Made by a program: the position numbers and the translations under genes. Below are positions 8,473 through 16,326 of a DNA stretch of 64,000 nucleotides, one piece after another. This DNA is from Actinomadura craniellae (GTDB taxonomy: Bacteria > Actinomycetota > Actinomycetes > Streptosporangiales > Streptosporangiaceae), in the NCBI RefSeq assembly GCF_003289645.1, contig NZ_QLYX01000004.1, positions 473,561 through 537,560 of the forward strand. The letters run 5' to 3'. Position 1 is the first letter of the stretch, and the number at the start of each line of letters is the position of its first letter. The notes beneath the pieces were generated by a model that was not told where the DNA came from, did not search any database, and saw only the letters and a list, made by a program, of their open reading frames with translations.

Positions 8473-9177
8473 ATGGAGAAACCGCGGATCGAACCGAGCG
8501 CTAAGCGGGTCCGGGCCTACCTGGGCGGCCAGGCGGTGGCCGACAGCACCCGGCCGATGCTGGTCTGGGAGCACCCGTACTACCCGGCCTACTACTTCCC
8601 GGTGGACGACGTCCAGGGGCTGGTACCCGACGGCACCGTCACCAGCACGCCCGGCCTGGGCGACGGCCACGGCTTCACGATCTCGGCGGGCGGGTCGCGG
8701 GCCGCCGCGCTGCGCTACTCCGACTCGCCGGTCGAGGAACTACGCGACCTGGTCCGGCTCGACTGGAACGCGATGGACGCGTGGTTCGAGGAGGACGAGG
8801 AGGTCTTCGTCCACCCGCGCTCCCCGTACGTCCGGGTGGACGTGCTGAGCAGTTCGCGGCACGTCCGGATCGAGGTCGACGGGGTGACGGTCGCCGAGTC
8901 GCACCACCCCCGGCTGCTGTTCGAGACGGGGCTGCCGGTGCGGTACTACCTGCCGAAGACGCACGTCCGGATGGACCTGCTGGAACCGTCCGACACGGTC
9001 ACCCGGTGCCCCTACAAGGGGCAGGCCGAGTACTGGTCGATCAACGTCGAAGGCCGGACGCACCCCGACCTGGCCTGGTCGTACCGGGCGCCGCTGGCCG
9101 AGAGCCAGCAGGTCGCCGGGCTGGTCTGCTTCTACGACGAGAAGGTCACCGTCTTCGTGGACGGCGTGCGGCAGTAG
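8473..9177 (+). CDS. DUF427 family protein (two tandem domains)
   Basis: The 234-residue product starts at ATG 8473; the longer frame upstream has no support. It contains two DUF427 beta domains: residues about 1-110 (WEHPYYPAYYFPVDDV) and about 111-230 (VRIEVDGVTVAESHHPRLL, LPVRYYLPKTHVRMDLL, CPYKGQAEYWS). The second has the canonical family motifs. Function is unknown in general. The gene ends 4 bases before the convergent cupin gene. Confidence 0.85.
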   Translation: MEKPRIEPSAKRVRAYLGGQAVADSTRPMLVWEHPYYPAYYFPVDDVQGLVPDGTVTSTPGLGDGHGFTISAGGSRAAALRYSDSPVEELRDLVRLDWNAMDAWFEEDEEVFVHPRSPYVRVDVLSSSRHVRIEVDGVTVAESHHPRLLFETGLPVRYYLPKTHVRMDLLEPSDTVTRCPYKGQAEYWSINVEGRTHPDLAWSYRAPLAESQQVAGLVCFYDEKVTVFVDGVRQ

Positions 9178-9181
9178 GACC

Positions 9182-9670
9182 TCAGGCCCGGGCGACCCGC
9201 CAGATGGGGCTGTCGAGGAAGTGCGTGTCGAAGCGTTCCTGCGAGTCGATCAGTTCCTCGATGGTGGCCAGGCCGTCGCGCAGCCGGTCGAGCAGGCGGA
9301 AGTAGCCGAGGCCGGCGGTGCCGGGGGTGCTGACGACCAGCAGGTCGGCGTCGTGGCCGAACGCGGCGGCGATGGCGTGCGGCGTGTACGGCGGGACGAT
9401 CACCAGATCCCCCTCGCGGGCGGTCAGCACGTCGTCGCCGGACAGCAGGTGGGCGGTCCCGCCGAGCACGTAGAGCAGTTCGGTGGCGCCGGTGTGGTGG
9501 TGCGGCACCGCACCGTCCGCGCCGTCCTCCAGGGTCACCCGCAGCGCGCTGAGCGCGCCCGCGGTGGCTCCGCCGTCGGCGAGCAGCCGCAGGGTGTGGG
9601 GCGACCCGCCGAGGATCTCCGCGTCGGCGGCCCGGATGACGACGGTGTCATCGACAGGGATCAAGGACAT
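9182..9670 (-). CDS. Cupin-domain protein
   Basis: The 162-residue product starts at MSLIPVDD behind a GAAGGGG site. It has a single conserved cupin barrel with metal-binding motif 1 as PHHHTGATELLYVLGG (three His plus Glu) and motif 2 as PPYTPHAIAAAF. The C-terminal 40 residues form helices. It is probably a small metal-binding sensor or enzyme; the substrate is not evident. It diverges from the hypothetical gene at 9834 with about 160 bases between them. Confidence 0.8.
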   Translation of the reverse strand: MSLIPVDDTVVIRAADAEILGGSPHTLRLLADGGATAGALSALRVTLEDGADGAVPHHHTGATELLYVLGGTAHLLSGDDVLTAREGDLVIVPPYTPHAIAAAFGHDADLLVVSTPGTAGLGYFRLLDRLRDGLATIEELIDSQERFDTHFLDSPIWRVARA

Positions 9671-9833
9671 GTCCCCTTCTCTACCCAGCATCTCCCCCGG
9701 CGCATCGCCGAAAATCTTCCGGTTGGCCGGTGCACTGTGACAAATTCCGTCACTTTGCCGCTCATATGGGTGAAGCGGAGACCACCGTCCACCTATCGTG
9801 GAAGCGTCGGATGCGAACGGGAAGACGAAGTAC

Positions 9834-10571
9834 ATGCAGCAACGGCTCGACCGATCCGAGAACGACGTGAGCGCCGGCGGCGGGCCGAAGGTACTGGACG
9901 TGGTGCCCGGCGGCTACGCGCCGGTCCGCGGGTTCGACGGCATCTGGCACAGGCAGCAGGCCCCCGGCCACCCCCGCTCGTTCCGGGAGTACCTGGTGCT
10001 GCGCGACGAGGGGCGTTCGGCCGTGTGGTTCTCGGTCCGCGACTCCTCGTTCGACCTGCTGACCGTGACAGCCTTCCTGGAGTTCCTCGGCGAGCACCGG
10101 GACCTGGCGTTCGACGGGCTCTCCCACCACAAGGAGCCGCTGCCCCGGCCGGTCGGGCGGTTCGGCCACGCCCTGTTCTGCTCGCCGTCCCTCGGCGGGA
10201 CGCACCGGGCCTACCCGGAGATCGAGAACAGCGTCGCCAAGGCCTTCCCCGTCTTCGACTGCGAGATCGGCGACGCCGACACCGAGGCGTTCGTCGACGC
10301 ACGGCTGCGCGGCACCGCGCCGCTGCCCTACAGCGACTGGGACCGCGCCCCGCACCCGGTGATCGACCTGCGCTACGAGATCGGCGAGTGCCACCAGCGA
10401 ACGTTCAAGGCCGTGTCCCGGCAACGCCTCGACCGGGTGCTGGACATGCCCGCCGACGCCGGCCCGGACGCCTGGCTGGAACTGCGCTCCTTCCGCGGCG
10501 ACCTCCGCCGCGCCACCCCGGACCGGCCCATCGAGGACGTGGACGCGTTCCTCCTCGGCACCGCGGGTTGA
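9834..10571 (+). CDS. Hypothetical actinobacterial protein
   Basis: The 245-residue product is counted from ATG 9834 behind GGGAAG; a GTG at 9798 would add 12 residues. It has no signal or membrane segment. The composition is natural, with blocks such as VWFSVRDSSFDLLTVTAFLEFLGEH and ENSVAKAFPVFDCEIGDAD. I do not recognise a domain. It lies alone upstream of the small acidic-tail peptide gene, about 80 bases away. Confidence 0.65.
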   Translation: MQQRLDRSENDVSAGGGPKVLDVVPGGYAPVRGFDGIWHRQQAPGHPRSFREYLVLRDEGRSAVWFSVRDSSFDLLTVTAFLEFLGEHRDLAFDGLSHHKEPLPRPVGRFGHALFCSPSLGGTHRAYPEIENSVAKAFPVFDCEIGDADTEAFVDARLRGTAPLPYSDWDRAPHPVIDLRYEIGECHQRTFKAVSRQRLDRVLDMPADAGPDAWLELRSFRGDLRRATPDRPIEDVDAFLLGTAG

Positions 10572-10651
10572 AAATTCACCGGACGGGCATGTCCGCCTTC
10601 CCCCCGCCGAATCTAGGGTGGGTACCGATCATCGGCTACTGGGAGGTCGTC

Positions 10652-10855
10652 TTGCTGGTCAAGATGTTGCTCAACCTGGTCAAGAGCGCGCTCGCCGTCG
10701 CAACGGCACTGATCCCTGCCTCCGTCCCCGCCGTGGCGACCGTCGCCGCACTCGGCGGCACCATCGCCATCACCGCGGGCTGCGCCGTCGAGGGCGACGG
10801 CGATGACGACGGCGACGACGATGGTGGCGACGACGGCGGCGACGACGGCGACTGA
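10652..10855 (+). CDS. Small hydrophobic peptide with Asp/Gly tail
   Basis: This 67-residue product is read from TTG 10652, which sits 5 bases behind GGGAGG; the ATG at 10664 is the alternative. Residues 5-50 are hydrophobic (two segments around a Pro, ending AITAGC), followed by an acidic low-complexity tail of Asp and Gly in repeating GDDDG/GGDDG units. It could be a membrane peptide or a small lipoprotein-like export product with a calcium-binding tail. No family is recognised. The tail DNA is a short gac/ggc repeat prone to length change. Confidence 0.5.
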   Translation: MLVKMLLNLVKSALAVATALIPASVPAVATVAALGGTIAITAGCAVEGDGDDDGDDDGGDDGGDDGD

Positions 10856-10871
10856 CAGAGACGATCCAGGT

Positions 10872-10954
10872 GAGCACCTCCCGCCGGGGCCTGACCCAGC
10901 AACTGACCGACCTGAGTCCTAACGGGCTCTGTCGGCCTCGGCCGGGAGGTGCTC
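10872..10954. terminator. Long imperfect hairpin after the acidic-tail peptide gene
   Basis: GAGCACCTCCCG (10872-10883) is matched by its reverse complement at 10943-10954, with partial pairing further inward. It begins 17 bases after the stop codon of the plus-strand gene, so it may act as its terminator. Confidence 0.5.
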
Positions 10955-10971
10955 CCGTACCAGTGACCCGC

Positions 10972-11237
10972 GGGAGCGGCGCCCGCGCCGTCTGGACTGA
11001 GGAGCGGTGAAGATCGTGAGGAACGAGCGATCTTCACCACGACGAGGGAAGACGGCGCACCAAGGGCGCCGTGACCAGCGAGCGAAGCGAGCCAGGCCGG
11101 CAGGGAGCGGCGCCCGCGCCGTCTGGACTGAGGAGCGGTGAAGATCGTGAGGTACGAGCGATCTTCACCGCGACGAGGGAAGACGGCGCGCCGAAGGCGC
11201 CGCGACAAGCGCGAGGAACGAGCGCCAAGCAAACACA
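10972..11237 (+). repeat. Dispersed palindromic repeat, tandem pair (copies A and B)
   Basis: Copy A (10972-11102) and copy B (11103-11237) each start with GGGAGCGGCGCCCGCG and carry nested inverted repeats: an outer GCGCCGTC/GACGGCGC and an inner GGTGAAGATCG/CGATCTTCACC around the loop TGAGGWACGAG. The distal ends differ: A ends in a form with AGCGAGCGAAGCGAGCC, B in a form with AAGCGCGAGGAACGAGC. B ends two bases before the ricT stop codon. The same pair occurs inverted at 14144-14408. Confidence 0.85.
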
Positions 11238-11239
11238 GC

Positions 11240-12058
11240 TCACGGGCCGTAGGTCTCGTCGTGGGCGCGGCGCGGGGCGCAGACCGAGGCTGACGGGCAG
11301 GCGCAGCGGCGCCCGGCGACCTTGACGTTCACCTGGTCGCCCGGGACGTTGTAGCCGACCACCACGCCCTGGCCTTCGGGGGTGTCCACGGTCGAGCCCA
11401 GCCGGGGGGCACGTTCCTTGAACTCCTGGTACAGCGGGTGCTCGTACTTCAGGCAGCACATCAGCCGGCCGCACGCGCCGGCGATGCGCAGCGGGTTGAC
11501 CGGCAGGTCTTGTTCCTTGGCCATCCGCACTGAGACCGGCTCGAAGTCCTTGAGGAAGGTGGCGCAGCACAGGTCGCGCCCGCATGGGCCGATCCCGCCC
11601 TGGAGCCGGGCCTCGTCGCGCGGGCCGACCTGCCGCAGTTCGACCCGGGCCTTCATAGCGCGGGCGAGGTCGCGGACCAGGGCGCGGAAGTCGACCCGGT
11701 GCGGCGCCGAGAAGTACACCTTGTAGACGTTGTCGGCGTCGAGGTAGTCGATGCCGATCACCTTCATCGGCAGTTCGTGCTTGCGGATCAGGCGTTTGGC
11801 GGTGCTCCGCCCCTCGGCCCGGTGGCGGCGGTTGGCCTCGTCCCGGGCGAGGTGTTCCTCGCCGGCGAGGCCCGCGCAGACCGGCAGCCCGCCGATGTCC
11901 TCCGAGACCCATTGCGGCGCCCAGACGCATTCGGCCACTTCCGGGCCCGCGTCGGTCGGCACCAGCACCCGGTCGCCCACCTGGGGGGTGTGCGGCCCGG
12001 GGTCGAGGTAGTAGAGCCGCCCGTACCGGGTGAAGCTGACGGCCATCATCATGCCCAT
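11240..12058 (-). CDS. ricT: RicT/YaaT-type PSP1-domain protein
   Basis: The 272-residue product is the PSP1 C-terminal-domain family. Seen directly: the signature GGIGPCGRDLCC and, 40 residues later, GACGRLMCCLKYEH, whose cysteines coordinate the iron-sulfur cluster in the Bacillus RicT complex, plus PMKVIGIDYLDADNVYKVYFSAPHRVDFRALVRDL. In Bacillus the protein works with RicA/RicF in RNA maturation and sporulation control. Here, as there, it lies close to holB and tmk, which supports the call. A partner gene is not seen. Confidence 0.9.
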   Translation of the reverse strand: MGMMMAVSFTRYGRLYYLDPGPHTPQVGDRVLVPTDAGPEVAECVWAPQWVSEDIGGLPVCAGLAGEEHLARDEANRRHRAEGRSTAKRLIRKHELPMKVIGIDYLDADNVYKVYFSAPHRVDFRALVRDLARAMKARVELRQVGPRDEARLQGGIGPCGRDLCCATFLKDFEPVSVRMAKEQDLPVNPLRIAGACGRLMCCLKYEHPLYQEFKERAPRLGSTVDTPEGQGVVVGYNVPGDQVNVKVAGRRCACPSASVCAPRRAHDETYGP

Positions 12059-12130
12059 GCGTCCCGCTCCCGTCCGCCGGCTACGTAACGTTCAACCTAC
12101 GTCGTCCGGGAGAGTGAAGCATGTCCGGAT

Positions 12131-13129
12131 TTACCAGGCGAGGTCGCCGAGGTCCGGGGCCGCCAGTTCGCGGGTGCCGCCCGGGAGGCCCGCGAACAGC
12201 CGCCCGTCCGCCGTTCCCACCAGCAGGTGCGTGCCGGTGCGGTCGCGGGCCAGGCGGTCGATCCGGGCCCGCACGTCCAGGCGCTGCTGCCAGCGCGTCC
12301 CGGCCCGCTGACCGGTGGCCGCCGTGTACTCCTCCACCGACAGCCCCGTCTGGCTCCCCACGGCCGTGACGAACGTCTGGGCGTTCCGGCCGAACAGCGC
12401 CTCAGTGGCGCCGGTGGGCAGCGTGAGGACGGCCTCGCCGGTGCGCAGGTCGTCCTCGCGGGACGCGGTGTCGAGGGTCCGTACCGAGCGCTGCCGCCAC
12501 ACGTAGGACAGCGTGTCGCCGGACCAGGACAGGCCGCCGATCCGGCCGGTCGCCGGGGTGGTCCAGGTCCGCGGGACGCCGTTCCCGACGGGGAGGACCT
12601 CGATCCGGGGACGTCCCCGGGAGTACGTCACGTACGCGATCCGGCCGTCGCCCGCCACCGCCATGTCGGACGCGGCGCTCGACTCCCCGCGCAGCCGGAC
12701 CCGGGGCAGTGCGGTCAGGTCGCGCGGCCGGCCGGCGGAGTCCAGGCGGAGCCGGTGGAAGGTCACCTCACCGGCGGCGTAGGCGGAGACGAGGTAGCCG
12801 CCGCCGGGTTCCCGGGCGATCTGGTGGAAGCGGGCACCGGCCGGTGCGGCGACCGTCACGCCCGCGTCGGCGCCGGTCCGCAGGTCTCGGACGACGACCG
12901 CGGTCCCGTCCCGGCGCACGGCCGCCACCAGGGACGGGGGCCGGGCCTCGCGGGCCGACAGGGTGGTCCGCTTGGCCGCCCCCTGTTTCGGCCCGTCGTC
13001 GCGCCGCCCGTTGACGAAGTCGATGGAGGCCGCGACGCCCAGCGCGACGATCACCGCCGCAGCCAGCGGGCCGCTGCCCCGCCGCATCGGCTTCCAGATC
13101 GAGCGACCGTCCGTGTCCGTACCGTTCAT
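12131..13129 (-). CDS. Membrane-anchored beta-propeller-like protein
   Basis: The 332-residue product has a short cytoplasmic N-terminus, one membrane helix (about 20-40, GPLAAAVIVALGVAASI), and an outer part of about 280 residues made of repeating strands with propeller rhythm (VVVRDLRTGAD, GRIAYVTYSRGRPRIEVLP, GGLSWSGDTLSYVW, GTHLLVGTADGRLFAGL). No catalytic motif is seen. It could be a sensor or scaffold. It lies between ricT and the fructosamine-kinase-like gene, with gaps of 70 and 140 bases, so co-transcription is possible but not tight. Confidence 0.65.
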   Translation of the reverse strand: MNGTDTDGRSIWKPMRRGSGPLAAAVIVALGVAASIDFVNGRRDDGPKQGAAKRTTLSAREARPPSLVAAVRRDGTAVVVRDLRTGADAGVTVAAPAGARFHQIAREPGGGYLVSAYAAGEVTFHRLRLDSAGRPRDLTALPRVRLRGESSAASDMAVAGDGRIAYVTYSRGRPRIEVLPVGNGVPRTWTTPATGRIGGLSWSGDTLSYVWRQRSVRTLDTASREDDLRTGEAVLTLPTGATEALFGRNAQTFVTAVGSQTGLSVEEYTAATGQRAGTRWQQRLDVRARIDRLARDRTGTHLLVGTADGRLFAGLPGGTRELAAPDLGDLAW

Positions 13130-13269
13130 AGCGGGCGCCGAGCCAACCTCTCCGTCTCACCATCGAGATGCGCGAAGGCTCACCCTAGTGGGTGGCCGAG
13201 ATCGGCCACCAGATGATCAACTTCTTTCCCCGAACCAGCGCGCCCGGTCGGCATATCCTGATATGCCGG

Positions 13270-14127
13270 TCAATCCTGCGGGGCCAGGGCCGCCCGAGCC
13301 GCCCGCACGGTGTCCTCCCGGTAACCGCCGCCGAACAGGACGACATGGACGAGCAGCGGATACAGCTGATACAAGGGCACCCGCCCGCGATGGCCGGGTG
13401 ACAGCGGCGCCACCTCCCGGTACGCCGCCAGGATGCGATCAAGGTACGGGGCGCCGAACAGTTCCAGCATCGCCAGATCGGTCTCCCGGTGCCCGCCGTA
13501 GGCCGCCGGATCGACGAGCACACCACGCCCACCCGACCACACGACGTTGCCCGACCACAGATCCCCATGCACCCGGCTGGGCGGCTCCGGCGGGCCGGCC
13601 AGATCCTCGACGCACTCGATCACCCGCTCGACCAGCCGCACGCCCGCGGCGCCCAGCACCCCGGCGGCCCGCTCCAGGTAAGGGGCCAGCCGCCGCTCGG
13701 CGTACCAACGCGGCCACTCCCGCGAGCCGGGAGTGTTGTCCATCGGCAGCTCGGCGATGAAGCCCGGCCAGGGCGCCCCGTGGCCCGGCGCCCCCGCGGT
13801 GTGCAGCACGGCCAGGTCCCGGCCGAACCGCTCGGCCGCCGCGGCGTCCGGACGCTGCGGCGGCAGCCAGGGCAGCACCAGCATCCGCTCGTCCACCGCG
13901 ACCACCTCGGCCACCGGCGCCCCGTCCGGGAAAGGCGCGGCCAGCCAGCGCAGACCGGCCGCCTCGGCCGCGAACACCGCGGACCGCTCGGCGGTGGCCT
14001 TGACGAAAACCTCCCGGCCGTCATCCAGCCCCGCCCGGTAAAGCCGCCAGGCATGCCTGCGCCCCAGGCCAGCCCAGTCGCGCACCCGCGCTCCCACCAG
14101 GTCGGCGAGCCGCGCCCGGTCGTCCAT
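13270..14127 (-). CDS. Fructosamine kinase family protein
   Basis: The 285-residue product has the aminoglycoside-phosphotransferase-like fold of fructosamine-3-kinases: a nucleotide-binding start (REVFVKATAE, with EAAGLRWLAAP), the catalytic loop VHGDLWSGNVVW (about residue 190) and the metal site LVDPAAYGGHRETDLAMLELFG. Family members phosphorylate ketoamines on glycated proteins, permitting deglycation. All key motifs are intact. It sits inside the 2.9-kb block bounded by the two inverted repeat pairs. Confidence 0.9.
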   Translation of the reverse strand: MDDRARLADLVGARVRDWAGLGRRHAWRLYRAGLDDGREVFVKATAERSAVFAAEAAGLRWLAAPFPDGAPVAEVVAVDERMLVLPWLPPQRPDAAAAERFGRDLAVLHTAGAPGHGAPWPGFIAELPMDNTPGSREWPRWYAERRLAPYLERAAGVLGAAGVRLVERVIECVEDLAGPPEPPSRVHGDLWSGNVVWSGGRGVLVDPAAYGGHRETDLAMLELFGAPYLDRILAAYREVAPLSPGHRGRVPLYQLYPLLVHVVLFGGGYREDTVRAARAALAPQD

Positions 14128-14143
14128 ACCGGTGTCACCCCCG

Positions 14144-14408
14144 CTCTGTTTGCTTGGCTCGCTTCGCTCGCTTGTCGCGGCGCCTTCGGCGCGCCGTCTT
14201 CCCTCGTCGCGGTGAAGATCGCTCGTACCTCACGATCTTCACCACTCCTCAGTCCAGACGACGCGGGCGCCGCTCCCTGCCGGCCTGGCTCGCTTCGCTC
14301 GCTGGTCACGGCGCCCTCGGCGCGCCGTCTTCCCTCGTCGCGGTGAAGATCGCTCGTACCTCACGATCTTCACCACTCCTCAGTCCAGACGACGCGGGCG
14401 CCGCTCCC
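14144..14408 (-). repeat. Dispersed palindromic repeat, inverted tandem pair (copies C and D)
   Basis: Copy C (14144-14277) and copy D (14281-14408) match copies A and B in the opposite orientation and in the same order (the two end variants again alternate). Bases 14209-14219 and 14231-14241 are the inner arms GGTGAAGATCG/CGATCTTCACC. The pair fills the gap between the fructosamine kinase start and the phosphatase stop, both on the minus strand, so it may form strong RNA hairpins in that transcript. Confidence 0.85.
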
Positions 14409-14427
14409 GCCCGGATCCGGGCCGGCG

Positions 14428-14922
14428 TCACCCCCGCCGGGCGGTGGAACCGGTGCGGATCTCGGCGAGCAGGGCGGGGACGGCGGCCTCGATCATCGCC
14501 AGGACGGTGGTGAAGTCGGTCTCGTCGCCGTAGTAGGGGTCGGGTACGTCGAGGTCGTCGCCCGCGGCCGGGTCGAACTCGCGCAGCAGCCGGACCCGGT
14601 GCCGGGCCGCCGCGTCGGGGGCCAGCCGGCGCAGTTCGCGCAGGTGCCCGCCGTCCAGCGCGAGGATCAGGTCGTAGTGCGCGAACCAGGACGGGTCGAA
14701 CTGGCGGGCGGCGTGCGCCGACCGGTAACCGCCCTCCCGCAGTGCCCGCACGGTGCGCCGGTCGGCGTCGGCGCCCACATGCCACCCCTCGGTGCCGGAG
14801 CTGTCGACCTCGGCGTCCAGCCCCGCCTCCTCGATGTGGTGGCGCAGCACCCACTCGGCCATGGGCGACCGGCAGATGTTGCCGGTGCAGACGAACGTGA
14901 TGCGGTACGGCATGCCGCCCAT
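14428..14922 (-). CDS. Low-molecular-weight protein-tyrosine phosphatase
   Basis: The 164-residue product has the phosphate-binding loop VCTGNICRSPMAEW (Cys about 11) at the N-terminus and the general acid in DVPDPYYGDETDF near residue 130, the full signature of this family. It removes phosphate from tyrosine (or arginine) residues of cytoplasmic proteins. A second ATG three codons in is also possible as start. It begins 7 bases after the holB stop codon and is likely co-transcribed with it. Confidence 0.92.
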   Translation of the reverse strand: MGGMPYRITFVCTGNICRSPMAEWVLRHHIEEAGLDAEVDSSGTEGWHVGADADRRTVRALREGGYRSAHAARQFDPSWFAHYDLILALDGGHLRELRRLAPDAAARHRVRLLREFDPAAGDDLDVPDPYYGDETDFTTVLAMIEAAVPALLAEIRTGSTARRG

Positions 14923-14928
14923 CCTGCC

Positions 14929-16095
14929 TCAGCGGGCGCCGAGGGCCACCGCGAGGGCCTCCACCGCCAGCAGCGGGTTCACGTTGGCGTTGAGGCGCTC
15001 GCGGCACTGCATGATCGCCTCCAGCCGGCGCAGGGTGGCCTCGGGCGGGCCGGCCGCCGCGGCGGTGCGCAGTTCGGCGCCCCGGTCGCCGTTGACCAGG
15101 TCGACGGGCGCGCCGAGTTGCAGGGTCAGCACGTCGCGGTAGTACGAGGCCAGGTCCAGCAACGCCAGGTCGAGGGAGTCACGCTTGACCCGGGTGGCCC
15201 GCGACTTCTGCTGGCTCTCCAACTCCTTGAGCGCGCCGGCCGTGCCGCGCGGCATCCGCCCCTTGGCGTTCTCGCCCAGCGCCTGGCGCAGCGCGGCGGT
15301 CTCGGGCTCGTCCAGTTCCTCGGTGGTCGCCTTGGCGTCCGCGTCGGCCGTCGCGACCAGCGCCGCCGCGGCGGCCACCGCGGCCCCGACCGTGCCGACC
15401 CGGCCCGGCACGCCGAGCACCTCGGCCCGGCGCCGCCGCGCCTCCGCGTCGGTGGCCAGCCGGCGGGCCCGCCCGATGTGCCCCTGCGCGGCGCGGGCCG
15501 CCGCCACGGCGGCCTCGGGTTCGACACCGTCCCGGGCCGTGAGCACCTCGGCGATCGCCCCCGCGGGCGGGGTGCGCAACGTGACCAGCCGGCAGCGGGA
15601 CCGGATGGTCATCACCAGGTCGTCCGGGGACGGCGCGCACAGCAGCCAGACGGTGCGCGGCGGGGGCTCCTCGATCGCCTTGAGCAGGGCGTTGGCGGCG
15701 GCCTCGGTGGCCCGGTCGGCGTCCTCGAACAGCACGACCTGCCACCGCCCACCACTCGGCGAGGACGCCGCCCGCAGGATCAGCTCACGGGTGGCCCGCA
15801 CCGAGTACGACAACCCTGACGGCCGCACCACCTCCAGATCGGCATGCGTCCCCTGCAACACCTGATGGCAGTCCGCACAGTGCCCGCACCCCGCGGGCGT
15901 CTCACGGCACTGGAGCGCGGCGGCGAACGCCCGAGCGGCCGCCGACCGCCCCGACCCGGGCGGCCCGGTGAACAGCCACGCGTGGGTCATCCCCCCGCCC
16001 GACCCACCCGCCAACGCCGCCGCAGCAGCCTCGGTGGCCGTCCGCAACTGCGCGACGACCGGCCTCTGCCCCACCAGCTCGTCGTACACACCCAT
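14929..16095 (-). CDS. holB: DNA polymerase III subunit delta prime
   Basis: The 388-residue clamp-loader subunit has Walker A GPPGSGRSAAARAFA (about 45), a zinc finger with CGHCADCH (about 75) and LFEDADRATEAAANALLKAIEEPP with WLLCAPSPDDLVMTIRSRC, all typical of DnaX/HolB AAA+ proteins. It is part of the complex that loads the beta clamp. The position beside tmk and ricT is conserved in many Gram-positive genomes, which supports the assignment. Confidence 0.93.
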   Translation of the reverse strand: MGVYDELVGQRPVVAQLRTATEAAAAALAGGSGGGMTHAWLFTGPPGSGRSAAARAFAAALQCRETPAGCGHCADCHQVLQGTHADLEVVRPSGLSYSVRATRELILRAASSPSGGRWQVVLFEDADRATEAAANALLKAIEEPPPRTVWLLCAPSPDDLVMTIRSRCRLVTLRTPPAGAIAEVLTARDGVEPEAAVAAARAAQGHIGRARRLATDAEARRRRAEVLGVPGRVGTVGAAVAAAAALVATADADAKATTEELDEPETAALRQALGENAKGRMPRGTAGALKELESQQKSRATRVKRDSLDLALLDLASYYRDVLTLQLGAPVDLVNGDRGAELRTAAAAGPPEATLRRLEAIMQCRERLNANVNPLLAVEALAVALGAR

Positions 16096-16186
16096 GCCGA
16101 CCAGGCTAGGGCCTGTGGGCTTGGCTCGCCGCCGATGCGAAGCGAGGCGGTCAGAGCTCAGGTGCCGATGCGAAGCGAGGCGAAAA

Positions 16187-16322
16187 GGGAGCGGCGCCCG
16201 CGCCGTCTGGACTGAGGAGCGGTGAAGATCGTGAGGAACGAGCGATCTTCACCGCGACGAGGGAAGACGGCGCGCCGAAGGCGCCGCGACAAGCGCGAGG
16301 AACGAGCGCCAAGCAAACACAG
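16187..16322 (+). repeat. Dispersed palindromic repeat, single copy (E)
   Basis: This fifth copy begins GGGAGCGGCGCCCGCG and carries the same nested arms (inner arms 16221-16231 and 16243-16253). It matches copy B almost exactly, including the distal end AAGCGCGAGGAACGAGC and the CAAACACAG tail. It lies between the holB start and the tmk stop codon and ends 4 bases from the latter, just as copy B abuts the ricT stop codon. Confidence 0.85.
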
Positions 16323-16326
16323 CAAA

